A DNA stretch of 64,000 nt, taken from positions 3,348,001 to 3,412,000 of the forward strand of contig NZ_CP054044.1 of assembly GCF_013282745.1 (NCBI RefSeq). Direction: 5' to 3'. The notes below the pieces were generated by a model. The model was not told where the DNA came from and made no database searches. It worked only from the letters and a program-made list of their open reading frames with translations. The translations under genes and the position numbers were made by a program. This DNA comes from Yersinia bercovieri ATCC 43970. Its GTDB lineage: Bacteria > Pseudomonadota > Gammaproteobacteria > Enterobacterales > Enterobacteriaceae. Positions 10,072 to 21,199 of the stretch are shown here, piece after piece; the stretch's first letter is position 1, and every line of letters begins with the position of its first letter.

Positions 10072-11922
10072 CTAGCGAACATCACCGCAACTGAGACATA
10101 ACGCATAGCGGCTCTGTGGGTCATTTAGCGTATTAAGCAAGCTCGGCTGCTCTTTCACCGCTTGTGCCAGGGTAGATAGCGGCGCGGGTAACCATGCCTG
10201 AATAGCGGTAGGCAGCATCGCCTGAACTGACGCACTCATTTGGCCGAAAATTAAGTCACTTAGGCTAGGTTCATCAATAAACCAATTCAACTGCCACGTT
10301 TTCAGTTTCGCCAGTTCGGCCACTTTCTTCACGGCATCATCAAAGTCACCTAACTGATCCACCAGGCCATTACTTTTAGCATCAAAGCCAATCCACACAT
10401 GGCCTTGGGCGATTTGATCCACTTGCTCGACTGTTTTGTGACGAGAGGTGGCGACCAGATCAATAAAGGTTTTATAGCCATTTTCGATATTGATTTGCAT
10501 CATCTGCGAGAACTCAGGCGGCAAGTTTTTGGTAATGGAGATATCAGCCAGTGGTGAAGTCGCCACACCGTCGGTATGGACACCAATACTTTCGAGTGAA
10601 TTCTGGAAGGTATTAATCACCCCGAAAATACCAATCGAACCCGTGAGGGTGCTTGGGCTGGCGACGATATAGTTAGCTGGGGTTGAGATCCAGTAGCCAC
10701 CGGAAGCGGCCATGCCACCCATTGACACCACCAATGGCTTATTAGCCGCACGTAAGGCTGATAACTCAGAGCGAATCAGCTCAGAGGCGCTTACGCTGCC
10801 TCCAGGGCTGTTGACACGCAAGATAACGGCTTTGATTTTCGGATCAAGACGCGCCTGACGAATTTGTGCCGCCAATGCATCGCCACCGACATTTCCTGGC
10901 GTCTGTGGGCCATCCATGATGGCACCGTTAGCAAAGATAACGGCTATCTGCTCGCCTTGCTGTGGGGCCGGTGCCGGTTGATAGTCATAAATACTGATGT
11001 AATTGAAGTCGTTGCTTTTTTTATCCCAACCGAAGGTTTTGATTAGCTCACTTTCTACCTCGGGTCGTGAAGCCAATTGATCAACCAGTTTGTTGTCCAG
11101 TGCATACTTAGCGGCTGAACCACCAGCAGCTTGTAATCCACTGATAACAGCCGCAGCACCGGGGAAGAGCTGCTCAGCGGTTAATTGCCGATTCGCAGCA
11201 ACGGCGGTGAGATAATTTTGCCATAATCCACCAATCCAGCGGCTGTCCGCTTCACGGGCTGCCGGTGACATATCATCGCGAATCATCGGCTCAACCGCAG
11301 ATTTAAAGGTACCCACCCGGAAGATATTAGTGGTGACTTTGAGTTTTTCTAGCAACGATTTGTAGTAGAGATTATTGCTGGCAAAACCATGCAGGTCGAC
11401 GGCACCTTGTGGCGACAGGTAGATTTTATTGGCGAAGCTGGCTAAATAGTATTGGTTCTGATTATAGCTGTCGCCAATTGCGTAAATAGGTTTGCCACTG
11501 TCACGGAATTCTCGCAGCGCTTTACCGATATATTGCAACGAGGGCTGATCAGCGCCAGTAAAGTCGCTCAGTGATAGCACTATGCCATTAATATTATTGT
11601 CGGTTTTGGCGAGACGAATGGTTTCTACCACATCAAACAGCGAGTTTTCTTGTAATCGATTACTGGATGCCCCTAATAACTCGCGGCCCCACTGGCGCAA
11701 CTTATTATTCACCGCCGGCTGATCAACCACCACGCCACTTAAATTAACGAGTAATGCACCTTTTACCGGCTCTACCGGCTTAGTTTGGAACTGTAGGTAA
11801 ACACCGACACCGATTAAAATTAACAGTATAAGAAAAAGATTAAGAATAAATTCTCTGACAAAATTCAATAGGCGCCAGGTCCACTTGAAAAAGCCAGAAA
11901 AAATTCGCCACAAAGTGTGCAT
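10072..11922 (-). CDS. sppA: Signal peptide peptidase SppA, 67 kDa type
   Basis: A 616-residue inner-membrane serine protease that degrades cleaved signal peptides on the periplasmic side. A single transmembrane segment lies near residues 20-45 ([21 protein letters not shown]). The protein is a duplication of the SppA fold. The catalytic Lys lies in [11 protein letters not shown] near residue 200, and the nucleophilic Ser is in [12 protein letters not shown] near residue 405. The ATG of [14 protein letters not shown] has GGAG 5 bases before it, and an earlier start would add 8 unrelated residues. Divergent from ydjA. Confidence 0.97.
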   Translation of the reverse strand: MHTLWRIFSGFFKWTWRLLNFVREFILNLFLILLILIGVGVYLQFQTKPVEPVKGALLVNLSGVVVDQPAVNNKLRQWGRELLGASSNRLQENSLFDVVETIRLAKTDNNINGIVLSLSDFTGADQPSLQYIGKALREFRDSGKPIYAIGDSYNQNQYYLASFANKIYLSPQGAVDLHGFASNNLYYKSLLEKLKVTTNIFRVGTFKSAVEPMIRDDMSPAAREADSRWIGGLWQNYLTAVAANRQLTAEQLFPGAAAVISGLQAAGGSAAKYALDNKLVDQLASRPEVESELIKTFGWDKKSNDFNYISIYDYQPAPAPQQGEQIAVIFANGAIMDGPQTPGNVGGDALAAQIRQARLDPKIKAVILRVNSPGGSVSASELIRSELSALRAANKPLVVSMGGMAASGGYWISTPANYIVASPSTLTGSIGIFGVINTFQNSLESIGVHTDGVATSPLADISITKNLPPEFSQMMQINIENGYKTFIDLVATSRHKTVEQVDQIAQGHVWIGFDAKSNGLVDQLGDFDDAVKKVAELAKLKTWQLNWFIDEPSLSDLIFGQMSASVQAMLPTAIQAWLPAPLSTLAQAVKEQPSLLNTLNDPQSRYALCLSCGDVR

Positions 11923-12084
11923 GTTATCTCCAACAAAACGGTGCAAGTACGGCTATCCTAATGACCTGACGTACAAAAGTCAGCTTTAAATCGCAGAGAA
12001 ACCTAGCCTATAGGTCAACACTGGTAACAAAACGACAACTTATGCTACCGTGCTGAAAATGAAAATCGTTATCAGGAGAAAATG

Positions 12085-12636
12085 ATGGATGCGTTGGAAC
12101 TCTTACTTAACCGCCGCTCGGCGTCTCGCTTAACCACCCCGGCCCCAGCAGGAGAGGCATTGGACCATATTATCCATGCGGCTATGCGTGCGCCGGATCA
12201 CGGAACATTACAACCGTGGCGCTTTGTGTTAATCGAAAATGACGGTTTGGAACGTTTTAGCCAATTGTTACAAAAAGCCGTTGAACACGATGGTGGTGAT
12301 GAGGCGGTATTGGCAAAGGCGAAGCAGGCACCTTTCCGCGCACCTTTAATTATCACGGTGATTGCTCATGTAACTGAAAACCCGAAAGTGCCCAACTGGG
12401 AGCAGGTGGTTTCTGCCGGTTGTGCGGTACAAGCTATGCAGATGGCGGCTTTAGCGCAAGGCTACAATGGCATTTGGCGTACCGGCTCCTGGACCCACCA
12501 TCCGGTCGTGCGTCAGGGTTTTGCCTGCCGTGAACAAGATGAAATTGTTGGTTTCCTCTATCTCGGTACACCACTATTAAAATCTGCGATGAAAGTGACA
12601 CCACCTGATTACAGCACTTTTGTTCGCCATTTCTGA
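12085..12636 (+). CDS. ydjA: YdjA-type NAD(P)H nitroreductase
   Basis: A 183-residue FMN-dependent nitroreductase-family protein, probably a homodimer in the cytoplasm. The physiological substrate is unknown. The start [16 protein letters not shown] carries the FMN-phosphate-binding RRS, and [12 protein letters not shown] and GFLYLGTP are family signatures. Two ATG codons are adjacent; AGGAG is 3 bases before the first and 6 before the second, so the second is chosen, matching the E. coli length of 183. Confidence 0.94.
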   Translation: MDALELLLNRRSASRLTTPAPAGEALDHIIHAAMRAPDHGTLQPWRFVLIENDGLERFSQLLQKAVEHDGGDEAVLAKAKQAPFRAPLIITVIAHVTENPKVPNWEQVVSAGCAVQAMQMAALAQGYNGIWRTGSWTHHPVVRQGFACREQDEIVGFLYLGTPLLKSAMKVTPPDYSTFVRHF

Positions 12637-12666
12637 TTGTTATACGTTTTTCTCCAGTTATCTTTT

Positions 12667-12703
12667 GCAGCTTGTGGTTTTTATCGACGACAAGCTGCGT
12701 TTT
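12667..12703 (+). terminator. Probable ydjA terminator
   Basis: GCAGCTTGT pairs perfectly with ACAAGCTGC around a 14-base loop, followed by GTTTTC. It lies about 30 bases after the ydjA stop. Confidence 0.6.
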
Positions 12704-12875
12704 CGCCTGCTTTGTGACCAACCTATCTGCCCAACAGCGGCTCTCTACTTACCAAGCCACGCCATAGGCGCTACCATAGGCACCCTGGATAGTTGCCCCA
12801 TATGAAGTATTCCGGACTAAATAGTTTACTAATTGATTAAACTGCTTATTACTGACCACCAGACGGGAGAGTGTT

Positions 12876-13922
12876 ATGACATCGCCAGCGATACGTCTTA
12901 CTCAATACAGCCACGGAGCGGGTTGCGGTTGCAAAATTTCGCCCAAAGTGTTGGATAAAATTTTGCATTCTGATCAACAGAAATTTCTCGATCCCCGTCT
13001 GCTGGTGGGAAATGAAACACGTGACGATGCAGCGGTTTATGATATTGGCAGTGGCGTGGGTATTATCAGCACTACCGATTTTTTTATGCCGATCGTTGAC
13101 GATCCCTTTGATTTTGGCCGAATAGCCGCCACCAATGCCATCAGTGATATCTATGCGATGGGCGGCAAACCTATTATGGCCATTGCGATTCTAGGCTGGC
13201 CGATTGATAAATTAGCCCCAGAAGTTGCACAACAGGTGATCGAAGGTGGGCGTTCTGTTTGTCAGCAGGCGGGCATTTCCCTGGCCGGTGGCCACTCCAT
13301 TGATGCACCTGAGCCAATTTTCGGTTTAGCGGTCACCGGTATTGTCAGCACTGAACAGGTGAAGAAAAACAGTGCCGCCAGGGCGGGTTGTAAGCTATTT
13401 CTGACCAAACCGTTAGGTATCGGCATTCTGACCACGGCAGAAAAGAGAAGTCAATTGCGGCCAGAACATCAGGGGCTGGCAACTGCAACCATGTGTCAGT
13501 TGAATAAATCTGGCGCTGATTTCGCCCATATTCCCGGGGTGACGGCAATGACAGATGTGACAGGTTTCGGTCTGCTGGGGCATTTGAGTGAGATTTGTCA
13601 AGGTTCCGGGGTTCAGGCCACGCTACATTTCTCCGCCATTCCACGTCTACCTGCCGTGGAAGAGTATATTGCCGAGGGGTGTGTGCCGGGGGGGACAGAA
13701 CGTAACTTCGACAGCTATGGTCATCTGATTGGCAAAATGTCTGATTTACAGAAAAAATTATTATGCGATCCGCAAACCTCTGGCGGCTTGCTGTTAGCGG
13801 TGTTGCCTGAAGCTGAAGCCGAGGTACAGGCCATTGCCGCCCAACATGGTTTGATACTCAGCCCTATTGGCGAGTTAAGCGCGCTGGATGGTAGCCGGGC
13901 ACTGATTGAGATTACACCGTGA
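12876..13922 (+). CDS. selD: Selenide, water dikinase (selenophosphate synthetase)
   Basis: A 348-residue cytoplasmic enzyme that makes selenophosphate from selenide and ATP for selenocysteine and selenouridine synthesis. The N-terminal catalytic loop has Cys17, Cys19 and Lys20 in GAGCGCKIS, so this is the Cys form and not a selenoprotein. The ATP-binding core has [12 protein letters not shown] and the Gly-rich segment GGHSID. A GGGAGAG ribosome site precedes the ATG. Followed by topB 31 bases later in the same direction, the E. coli order. Confidence 0.98.
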   Translation: MTSPAIRLTQYSHGAGCGCKISPKVLDKILHSDQQKFLDPRLLVGNETRDDAAVYDIGSGVGIISTTDFFMPIVDDPFDFGRIAATNAISDIYAMGGKPIMAIAILGWPIDKLAPEVAQQVIEGGRSVCQQAGISLAGGHSIDAPEPIFGLAVTGIVSTEQVKKNSAARAGCKLFLTKPLGIGILTTAEKRSQLRPEHQGLATATMCQLNKSGADFAHIPGVTAMTDVTGFGLLGHLSEICQGSGVQATLHFSAIPRLPAVEEYIAEGCVPGGTERNFDSYGHLIGKMSDLQKKLLCDPQTSGGLLLAVLPEAEAEVQAIAAQHGLILSPIGELSALDGSRALIEITP

Positions 13923-13953
13923 CCTTCTCTTTAACATATTTACGCGGTGAATG

Positions 13954-15885
13954 ATGCGACTTTTTATTGCCGAAAAACCGAGCCTGGCGCGGGCGATTGC
14001 CGATATCTTGCCAAAGCCGCATCGTCGGGGTGATGGATTCATTGCCTGTGGTAATGATCAAATGGTGACCTGGTGTGTGGGTCACTTGCTGGAACAGGCC
14101 CAACCGGATGCTTACGATAGCCGCTATGCCCGTTGGTCACTGGCTGATTTACCGATCATTCCTGAAAAATGGCGACTACAGCCACGGCCGTCAGTCAGTA
14201 AACAGTTGAATGTTATCAAAGAGCTATTGCGGCAGGCTGATGAGGTCGTGCACGCGGGTGACCCTGATCGCGAAGGGCAGCTTTTAGTTGATGAAGTCCT
14301 CGATTACCTCGATTTGGTTGCCGAGAAGCGGCAAAATGTGCGCCGTTGCCTGATTAACGATTTAAACCCGCAGGCGGTTGAACGTGCGGTGGAGCGCCTA
14401 CGTTATAACCGGGAATTTATTCCGCTGTGTGTCTCCGCCCTGGCACGGGCTAGAGCTGACTGGCTCTACGGCATCAATATGACTCGAGCTTATACTATTC
14501 TTGGGCGCAATGCGGGTTATGACGGTGTTTTGTCCGTCGGCCGCGTGCAAACACCGGTATTGGGGCTGGTGGTGCGTCGTGATGAAGAGATTGAAGATTT
14601 CATCCCCAAAGACTTTTTTGAGGTCAAAGCCCATATCGTCACCCCTGCTGATGAGCGCTTTATTGCACAGTGGCAGCCGAGTGACTCCTGCGAATCCTAT
14701 CAGGATGATGAGGGGCGGTTGTTACATCGCCCACTGGCAGAGCACGTTGTGAATCGCATCACCGGCCAGCCCGCATTGGTCACCTCCTATAATGATAAAC
14801 GGGAATCAGAAACCGCCCCGTTGCCATTTTCACTCTCGACCTTGCAGATTGAAGCCGCCAAGCGCTTTGGCTTGAGCGCGCAACAAGTGCTGGATATTTG
14901 TCAGCGACTGTATGAAACGCACAAATTGATTACGTATCCCCGCTCAGATTGCCGATACCTACCTGAGGAGCATTTCGCTGGGCGTCATTCGGTGCTTAAT
15001 GCCATTAGCATTCATCAGGCAGATCTATTGCCGTTGGAGGTGATGGAGAGTGACCGTCGTAATCGTTGCTGGGATGATAAAAAAGTTGATGCGCACCACG
15101 CCATTATCCCGACTGCGCGGGCGAGTAAAGTGAACCTGACCAGCGACGAGGGCAGAGTCTATCGACTGGTGGCACAACAATATCTGATGCAGTTCTGCCC
15201 TGATGCACAGTTTAGAAAGTGTGTCATTGAGCTGGATATTGCCGGTGGGAAATTTGTCGCTAAAGCCCGTTTTTTGGCCGAGGCTGGCTGGCGTACTCTG
15301 CTCGGCAGTAAAGAGCGTGATGAGGAAAACGAAGGCGCACCGTTACCTGTAGTGGCGAAAGGCGCAGAATTACTGTGTGAGCGTGGTGAAGTTGTTGAGC
15401 GGCAAACCCAGCCACCGCGGCCATTTACCGATGCTAGCTTACTCTCTGCCATGACGGGTATCGCCCGTTTTGTGCAGGATAAAGAGCTGAAAAAAGTGCT
15501 ACGGGCAACTGACGGTTTGGGGACGGAGGCGACACGCGCCGGGATTATTGAGCTACTTTTCAAACGGACTTTTTTGTTTAAGAAAGGCCGCTATATCCAT
15601 GCCAGCCCAGCGGGAAGGGCGCTGATCCACGCACTGCCGGATATTGCCGCGCGTCCAGATATGACGGCGCATTGGGAATCAACGTTGACACAAATTAGTG
15701 AAAAAAACTGCCGTTATCAGGATTTTATGCAACCACTGGTGGCGACATTGCAAGATTTAATCAGTCAGGCAAAACAGAATCAAAGTCGATCATCTCAGGT
15801 GTTCCGTGGGTTGCCAGCCGCACCCGCTGGTGCGATAAAAAAACGTAAGAAAACATCGACCAAGGCCAAGGAGAATAAGTCATGA
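13954..15885 (+). CDS. topB: DNA topoisomerase III
   Basis: A 643-residue type IA topoisomerase that decatenates DNA and resolves recombination and replication intermediates. The TOPRIM domain is N-terminal ([16 protein letters not shown], with DPDREGQ near residue 105). The active-site Tyr is in [15 protein letters not shown] near residue 328. The C-terminal tail is short and Lys-rich ([15 protein letters not shown]). Two ATG codons are adjacent; the second is chosen to match TopB. The stop overlaps the ynjH start by four bases (ATGA). Confidence 0.97.
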   Translation: MRLFIAEKPSLARAIADILPKPHRRGDGFIACGNDQMVTWCVGHLLEQAQPDAYDSRYARWSLADLPIIPEKWRLQPRPSVSKQLNVIKELLRQADEVVHAGDPDREGQLLVDEVLDYLDLVAEKRQNVRRCLINDLNPQAVERAVERLRYNREFIPLCVSALARARADWLYGINMTRAYTILGRNAGYDGVLSVGRVQTPVLGLVVRRDEEIEDFIPKDFFEVKAHIVTPADERFIAQWQPSDSCESYQDDEGRLLHRPLAEHVVNRITGQPALVTSYNDKRESETAPLPFSLSTLQIEAAKRFGLSAQQVLDICQRLYETHKLITYPRSDCRYLPEEHFAGRHSVLNAISIHQADLLPLEVMESDRRNRCWDDKKVDAHHAIIPTARASKVNLTSDEGRVYRLVAQQYLMQFCPDAQFRKCVIELDIAGGKFVAKARFLAEAGWRTLLGSKERDEENEGAPLPVVAKGAELLCERGEVVERQTQPPRPFTDASLLSAMTGIARFVQDKELKKVLRATDGLGTEATRAGIIELLFKRTFLFKKGRYIHASPAGRALIHALPDIAARPDMTAHWESTLTQISEKNCRYQDFMQPLVATLQDLISQAKQNQSRSSQVFRGLPAAPAGAIKKRKKTSTKAKENKS

Positions 15886-16172
15886 GAACATGGGTAGTGC
15901 TGGGTTGTATTGGTTTTGCCTCGCTGATCTCCAGTGTGGCAATGGCTAATCGAAACAATGTTGATGTTGTTGTTCCATTACCACCGGAGGTTTGGAATAA
16001 CTCATCAAATCGCAATACAAACAATAATCCTTGCACCCGCTGCTGTGTTTACCAAAACCAAAATTATTCAGAAGGTGCGGTATTGCGCATCGAAGGTGAG
16101 GTTTTGCAATGTGTACGTGACGCCAGTGTGGTTGGCACCAATCCACTGATATGGAAAAGATTAACCCGATAA
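15882..16172 (+). CDS. ynjH: YnjH-like periplasmic protein (DUF1496)
   Basis: A 96-residue exported protein of unknown function. A signal peptide is visible ([22 protein letters not shown], cleavage near residue 22). The mature part has an Asn-rich stretch, then the family core [17 protein letters not shown] and the C-terminal NPLIWKRL, matching E. coli YnjH. Three Cys in CTRCC suggest a disulfide or metal site, an inference. It overlaps topB by ATGA, so translation is probably coupled, and it converges with nudG. Confidence 0.88.
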   Translation: MRTWVVLGCIGFASLISSVAMANRNNVDVVVPLPPEVWNNSSNRNTNNNPCTRCCVYQNQNYSEGAVLRIEGEVLQCVRDASVVGTNPLIWKRLTR

Positions 16173-16193
16173 TAGGGTTAACCGAGTAGTTAT

Positions 16194-16580
16194 TTAGCGT
16201 TTTTGAGCAATAAAAGCGTCTAATAACGGAATATCAGCGGGTGCCAGAGGATAGTGATAAGCCTGTTGCGGCAACAGCCAAACAAGGGCTGAATGGCAAT
16301 GCAGTATGGGTTCACCACTGAAGTTTTCAATATGCCAGGCGTGTAAGCGGATAATATTTTTACCTGAATCCCACTGATTGGTGGCGATATATCTTGTCAC
16401 TGTCGCCGCAATATTTAACTCTTCGGCAAGCTCTCGTATTAAAGCCTGAGGCTGGTTTTCACCAGCCTCAACTTTTCCACCGGGAAACTCCCATAAGCCC
16501 GCTTGATCACTGGATGAGTTTCGCTGAGCTAGCAAAACTTTACCATTGCGTTCAATAATTGCGGCGACGACATCGATCAT
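16194..16580 (-). CDS. nudG: NudG Nudix hydrolase (CTP pyrophosphohydrolase)
   Basis: A 128-residue cytoplasmic Nudix enzyme that removes pyrophosphate from CTP, dCTP and oxidised pyrimidine or purine nucleotides. The Nudix box runs GGKVEAGENQPQALI then RELAEEL at about residues 36-57. The usual final Gly of the box is Asn here (EELNI), which is outside the metal-binding glutamates. The C terminus YPLAPADIPLLDAFIA is the enteric NudG signature. It follows xthA in the same direction 68 bases away. Confidence 0.93.
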   Translation of the reverse strand: MIDVVAAIIERNGKVLLAQRNSSSDQAGLWEFPGGKVEAGENQPQALIRELAEELNIAATVTRYIATNQWDSGKNIIRLHAWHIENFSGEPILHCHSALVWLLPQQAYHYPLAPADIPLLDAFIAQKR

Positions 16581-16648
16581 TTTTATTTACCCACATTCGT
16601 AGCACTCAGGGATAAACAAATAACCCTGTCATTAAGCGAACCACAATA

Positions 16649-17455
16649 TTAGAGTGCAAATTCAGACCAGACAGGGGCGTGATCTGATGGCTTCTCCATT
16701 CCACGGATCTCGTAATCAATTCCTGTGGCGATACAGCGGGCAGCTAATGGATGACTTGCCAGTAACAGATCAATACGCAGACCTCTATTTTCATCAAAGC
16801 CCCGCGAGCGGTAATCAAACCACGAAAACTGATCATTACATTCTGGGTTAGCGGCACGGAATGTATCAACCAACCCCCAATTTTGTAACTGCGCCAACCA
16901 CGCACGCTCTTCCGGCAGGAATGAACATTTACCGGTACGTAGCCAGCGCTTACGATTCTCTTCACCAATACCAATATCCAGATCCGTCGGGCTAATATTG
17001 ATATCACCCATAATCAGCAGCTGAGAGTCGGCTGAATGCTGTTGTTCCAGATATTGCTGTAAATCCGCGTAGAAACGCTCTTTTGCTGGAAACTTTATTG
17101 GATGATCGCGACTTTCCCCTTGAGGGAAATAACCATTAATGACGGTTAAAGGGCCTTGTGGTGTAGCAATGTCAGCCATAATAATACGGCGCTGAGCATC
17201 TTCTTCATCTGTAGGGAAGCCACGACGCACAGCCAAGGGTTTTTCCTTGGTTAATAGTGCGACACCATAATGACCTTTTTGCCCATGATAAAAAACGTGA
17301 TAACCGTGCTGGCTGACATCTTCAAGAGGAAACATATCATCGTGAACTTTTGTTTCCTGCAGGCCGATAACATCCGGCTGATGCTGCTCAATTATTGCGG
17401 CGAGTTGATGTGGTCTAGCACGTAGCCCATTGATGTTAAAAGAGACAAACTTCAT
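16649..17455 (-). CDS. xthA: Exonuclease III
   Basis: A 268-residue AP endonuclease and 3'-5' exonuclease that acts in base-excision repair. All EEP-fold motifs are present: [10 protein letters not shown] at the start, LQETKVHD with the metal-binding Glu near residue 34, [25 protein letters not shown] with catalytic Asp and Asn near 151-153, and SDHAPVW with the catalytic His near 259. An earlier start would add three residues; MKFVSFNIN matches E. coli length exactly. It is the last gene collinear with the E. coli 39-40 min region. Confidence 0.98.
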   Translation of the reverse strand: MKFVSFNINGLRARPHQLAAIIEQHQPDVIGLQETKVHDDMFPLEDVSQHGYHVFYHGQKGHYGVALLTKEKPLAVRRGFPTDEEDAQRRIIMADIATPQGPLTVINGYFPQGESRDHPIKFPAKERFYADLQQYLEQQHSADSQLLIMGDINISPTDLDIGIGEENRKRWLRTGKCSFLPEERAWLAQLQNWGLVDTFRAANPECNDQFSWFDYRSRGFDENRGLRIDLLLASHPLAARCIATGIDYEIRGMEKPSDHAPVWSEFAL

Positions 17456-18255
17456 GGTCAGCACCGTTGATTTGCTAAGAAATGGCCTCGAATATTAGCA
17501 GATACAGGATAAAAATGTAATCCATGAATAGAGAATAGAAGAAAGTGGATAATGTTATATTGTCATTTTTAGATATGGAAACACTATTACGAAATCCAAG
17601 TTTTAAAAAATAGGTTGAAACCATCAGCTAATTTATGGGGTGGCTATTGTTTGGTGATTTAAAACTAAACTGTTGTTCTATTTTCTCCTACTTTCGAATA
17701 ATCACGTCATATCAAAAAACATTCAACACTGAGTGAGTTATTATAAATATTGTTCCTAGTAAATAACTCATGCAACTTGTTTATTGATTTATTTATCATG
17801 AGAGTATCGACTTATAGATTAAATGTATTCTCTTGGCGGAGGTAGTCAAAAACTAATTAATTTGGTTGGTTACCCTCGCAACTGATATTTGACGTTGTCA
17901 ATAAGGATTAAGCAGTTCCTATGATTTTTTTATTATCCAGTGTATGGGCGTTAATTGATTTTGTAACGTGAGGAATAAAAGATAGTTATTAGAAATCATG
18001 GATCTACGATGTCTCGTCTGTTAGAACTATTGGTAATGTCAAGGTGTTAATGCGCCAGGATATCCTTAGTGGTAATGATTAAAGGTGACTTAAAGTTATT
18101 GGTTCCTATGCTATGATGATTTATATGTCAATTATTTAAAATATAATTCATATTCTTAAGTTATCAAATTCTTAATAATATCTACAGATAATAGCAAGCA
18201 TCAAAATATGCCTGCTGCTTTTTATGTAAATTTTGACTCAAAGGATTAGTAAATT
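17456..18255. other. AT-rich 800-bp gap between xthA and a LysR gene
   Basis: No convincing gene in either direction. Base composition is clearly more AT-rich than xthA, with many stop codons in all frames. It marks the point where gene order leaves the E. coli 39-40 min pattern, and it should hold the promoter of the LysR gene. Confidence 0.6.
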
Positions 18256-19116
18256 ATGTTTCTATCTAGAAAGCTAGAGGCCTTTATGGCAGTAGTTGAA
18301 AATGGCTCACTAAGTAAGGCTGCTAGGGTGATGAACAGAACGACACCGCCGGTGGCCAAATCAATAAAGGATTTTGAATATATAATAGGGAAAAAATTAT
18401 TTAAACGAGAAAAATTTGGTATGAGTCTAACTAGAGATGGTGAGGTTTTATATAACGATCTAAAAGATTTGTATCAGCAAGAAAAAGAGATTACTAAAAA
18501 GCACCTGACCGGACATGTCTCCAATGTCATCAATATTTACTACGACTGGGGTAAAAATGAGAGTCTAACAAAGTTATGCAAAGTAGCTGAAAAAAATAAC
18601 ATTCAAGCCAATGTAATTAAATTCTATTATGAAAATATTGATGATATTGGAGATTATGATGGAAACTCACTTATCCTGTCATCAGAAATCATTCCTAGCG
18701 ATAAATTTATGCTGCTAAATGAAGTACCAAATAGTGGTTTTGGTATTTATGGCCGCAAAGATGTCATTAATGAAAGCCAGGATGTTTTAAGTGTCCTTCA
18801 TCATAATATTTGGTTATGTAACCCAGTATTATACAGAAGCAATTTCGTCAAAAACCTTGAGGAAAGTGTTAAAAAACAACATGGTAAGGTGGGTGTTAGG
18901 CAAGTGGATAATTTGCTCTGCTGCCTGAACTTTATCTATTCAGGTAAGTATATATGCATTACAGATTCAGTTATGGATGACTTTGATGGCAACTCGAAAC
19001 TGGATTTTATAAGTTTATCGAGTTTTAATCATGAGAGTAAATTATATTTCTATAAGTCACGCTCACATTCAAGTGTATTAAATAGACTAATAGATTACAT
19101 CCATACCCTAGTCTAG
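18256..19116 (+). CDS. LysR-family transcriptional regulator, AT-rich orphan
   Basis: A 286-residue protein whose first 60 residues fit the LysR winged-helix DNA-binding domain (MFLSRKLEAFMAVVENGSLS, then AARVMNRTTPPVAKSIKDFE and GKKLFKRE). The following part is poorly like any LysR effector domain I know and is rich in Asn, Lys, Tyr and Ile. AAGGA precedes the ATG by about 10 bases. It has no obvious target operon next to it: xthA on one side, a tRNA-derived repeat array on the other. AT-rich codon use unlike its neighbours suggests horizontal acquisition or H-NS silencing. The regulated genes are unknown. Confidence 0.85.
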   Translation: MFLSRKLEAFMAVVENGSLSKAARVMNRTTPPVAKSIKDFEYIIGKKLFKREKFGMSLTRDGEVLYNDLKDLYQQEKEITKKHLTGHVSNVINIYYDWGKNESLTKLCKVAEKNNIQANVIKFYYENIDDIGDYDGNSLILSSEIIPSDKFMLLNEVPNSGFGIYGRKDVINESQDVLSVLHHNIWLCNPVLYRSNFVKNLEESVKKQHGKVGVRQVDNLLCCLNFIYSGKYICITDSVMDDFDGNSKLDFISLSSFNHESKLYFYKSRSHSSVLNRLIDYIHTLV

Positions 19117-19139
19117 ATATGTCTTTTCATAATAGTTAT

Positions 19140-19190
19140 CTCGTTGTCTGCGGCACAACCTTTTTAAAGGTTCTTATCTTTCCTGGCAGT
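19140..19190 (-). repeat. Most decayed copy of the tRNA-Tyr-linked repeat
   Basis: TCGTTGTCTGCGGCACAACC, then a short loop and AAGGTTCTTATCTTTCC, align with the inner part of the intact repeat units nearby (TCGTTGTCTC...GAACCTTGTCGAAGGTTCTTACCTTCC) but with several changes and an internal deletion. Confidence 0.6.
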
Positions 19191-19242
19191 ACACTTTTTT
19201 ACTTGATTGCCTGTCTGAAAACTAAGGATTTATATGAGAAAT

Positions 19243-19700
19243 AGTGGTGGGCGCTGTATAGCTGCGCTCGGCGCGAACCTTGTCGAAGGTTCTTACCTTC
19301 CCTGATGGGTGCTATTTTTGATCTGTTTTTTTGCTGGAGGTCAGAGATATCAGGAGAGATGGTGGTGGGGGAAGGATTACTCGTCACTTCGTTCCTCGCC
19401 CTTCGGGCCAACGCGATGCGTTGTTGTCTCGCTGCGCTCGGCGCTAACCTTGTCGAAGGTTCTTACCTTACCCGATGGGTGCTATTTTTGATCTGTTTTT
19501 TTGCTGGAGGTCAGGGATATCTGGAGAGATGGTGGTGGGGGAAGGATTACTCGTCACTTCGTTCCTCGCCCTTCGGGCCAACGCGATGCGTTGTTGTCTC
19601 GCTGCGCTCGGCGCTAACCTTGTCGAAGGTTCTTACCTTCCCCGATGGGTGCTATTTTTTGATCTGTTTTTTTGCTGGAGGTCAGGGATATCTGGAGAGA
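19243..19700 (-). repeat. Tandem array of about 170-bp units derived from the tRNA-Tyr 3' end
   Basis: Units begin (on the + strand) at 19360 and 19530, with a truncated unit from about 19243, and the next 'unit' position at 19701 is the tRNA itself. Each unit carries a 19-base copy of the tRNA 3' end (read leftward AATCCTTCCCCCACCACCA), then a conserved hairpin-rich segment with CGAACCTTGTCGAAGGTTC-like palindrome, then a TTTTTTT-containing spacer. The E. coli tyrT locus has an equivalent array of 178-bp repeats (rtT RNA), also carrying a copy of the tRNA 3' end. The array is downstream of and co-directional with the tRNA genes. Confidence 0.88.
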
Positions 19701-19785
<85 letters not shown>

Positions 19786-19860
19786 ACTGATTTCGTGGTT
19801 ATATAGCTAAGATACTTGGCCGTGATTGAATCTATTACTTACGCATTAATCGAAAAATAA

Positions 19861-19974
19861 TGGTGGTGGGGGAAGGATTATTCGTCACTTCGTTCCTCAC
19901 CTGTTAGGTCGCCGCTTTGCGTCGTTGTCTCACTGCGTTCGGCGCGAACCTTGTCGAAGGTTCTTACCTTCCCC
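19861..19974 (-). repeat. Single repeat unit between the two tRNA-Tyr genes
   Basis: It begins TGGTGGTGGGGGAAGGATT, the same 19-base tRNA 3' end copy, followed by a diverged version of the array unit (CTCACCTGTTAGGTCGCCGC in place of CTCGCCCTTCGGGCCAACGC) and ends CTTACCTTCCCC. It lacks the spacer that joins units in the main array. Confidence 0.85.
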
Positions 19975-20028
19975 TTAATGTACAGTGTGATTTCAGTTTC
20001 TAAATCATCTGAATACTTAAGGTCAAAA

Positions 20029-20113
<85 letters not shown>

Positions 20114-20157
20114 ACTGGCCTAACAACTTAACAAAGCTCTCTTGGTAAGCGGGGCGC

Positions 20158-20185
20158 ATCATATCAAATGAAGCGCCCCTGTAAA
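20158..20185 (-). promoter_or_regulatory. tyrT promoter with GC-rich stringent discriminator
   Basis: Read leftward: -35 TTTACA, 16-base spacer, -10 TATGAT, then GCGCCCC as discriminator. This is nearly identical to the E. coli tyrT promoter, and a GC-rich discriminator is the basis of stringent (ppGpp) control there. Confidence 0.9.
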
Positions 20186-20272
20186 GACTTGAAATGAAAA
20201 AAATAATTTGTTCGATGCTTTTTTGTCCTCGCCGATGATTATATGGGCAAAAAAGATCGATTTCTTGCGTGC

Positions 20273-21121
20273 TTACAGAATAACGGTGCGGTTACCGTAA
20301 ACAAAAACACGTTGTGCTAGAACACGATATAGGGCGCGGCTAAGAACATTCTTTTCAACATCGCGCCCAGCACGCATCATATCTTCAGCGGTATATGAGT
20401 GGTCAACATGAATGACATCCTGCATGATGATTGGGCCTTCATCCAAGCTATCGTTGACATAGTGGGCAGTAGCACCAATGATTTTCACACCGCGCTCATA
20501 TGCTTGATGGTATGGGCGAGCGCCGATAAATGCGGGCAAGAATGAGTGGTGAATATTAATAATCTGGTAAGGGAAGCGTTGAACAAAGGCAGGCGTCAGA
20601 ACACGCATATATTTAGCTAAGACAACATAGTCTGGTTGGTACTGCTCAATTTGCTCAATTAAGCGTTGATCATGTTGATCTCGAGTCAAACCTTCATGGC
20701 TTATCAGATGGAAAGGAATATCAAAGCGTTCTACCAGAACCTGTAGTGCATCATGGTTGCCGATCACCGCCGCAATTTCGACATCCAGACCACCATAGGT
20801 GCTCTTCATTAATAAGTCGCCGAGGCAATGTGCCTCTTTGGTTACCATAATAACAATCCGACGTCGCCCGGCGGCGTGCAATTCACGGTTAGTGCCTTCA
20901 GGTAAGGCATCGTCCAAATCTGCCAGCAGAGTGGTATCGTTAAAAATACCCTCTAGCTCTGTACGCATGAAGAAACGCCCCGTCAAATGATCAACGAATT
21001 CGTTATTCTGTACAATATTCAACTGATGTTTATAACAAATATTGGTGATTTTTGCGATTAAGCCTTTGGCGTCAGGGCAAATTGTGCGTAACACTTTCTT
21101 CTGTACATTCTGGTGTGGCAT
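20273..21121 (-). CDS. purU: Formyltetrahydrofolate deformylase
   Basis: A 282-residue cytoplasmic hydrolase that splits 10-formyl-THF to formate and THF, feeding formate to PurT and balancing one-carbon pools. An N-terminal ACT domain (LRTICPDAKGLIAKITNICY) precedes a formyltransferase-like catalytic domain with NIHHSFLPAFIGARPYHQAY, AHYVNDSLDEGPI and the Asp of DVIHVDHSYT. Close to E. coli PurU over its full length. The ATG has a distant AGGA. The neighbour pair tyrTV-purU is conserved with E. coli. Confidence 0.97.
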   Translation of the reverse strand: MPHQNVQKKVLRTICPDAKGLIAKITNICYKHQLNIVQNNEFVDHLTGRFFMRTELEGIFNDTTLLADLDDALPEGTNRELHAAGRRRIVIMVTKEAHCLGDLLMKSTYGGLDVEIAAVIGNHDALQVLVERFDIPFHLISHEGLTRDQHDQRLIEQIEQYQPDYVVLAKYMRVLTPAFVQRFPYQIINIHHSFLPAFIGARPYHQAYERGVKIIGATAHYVNDSLDEGPIIMQDVIHVDHSYTAEDMMRAGRDVEKNVLSRALYRVLAQRVFVYGNRTVIL

Positions 21122-21199
21122 AAGGTGGTAAATCCTGTCTTAGCAATACTTGATGTGATGTAAGTTTAGTTTTTGATGTTGCGAAGCTTATAAGCAATA

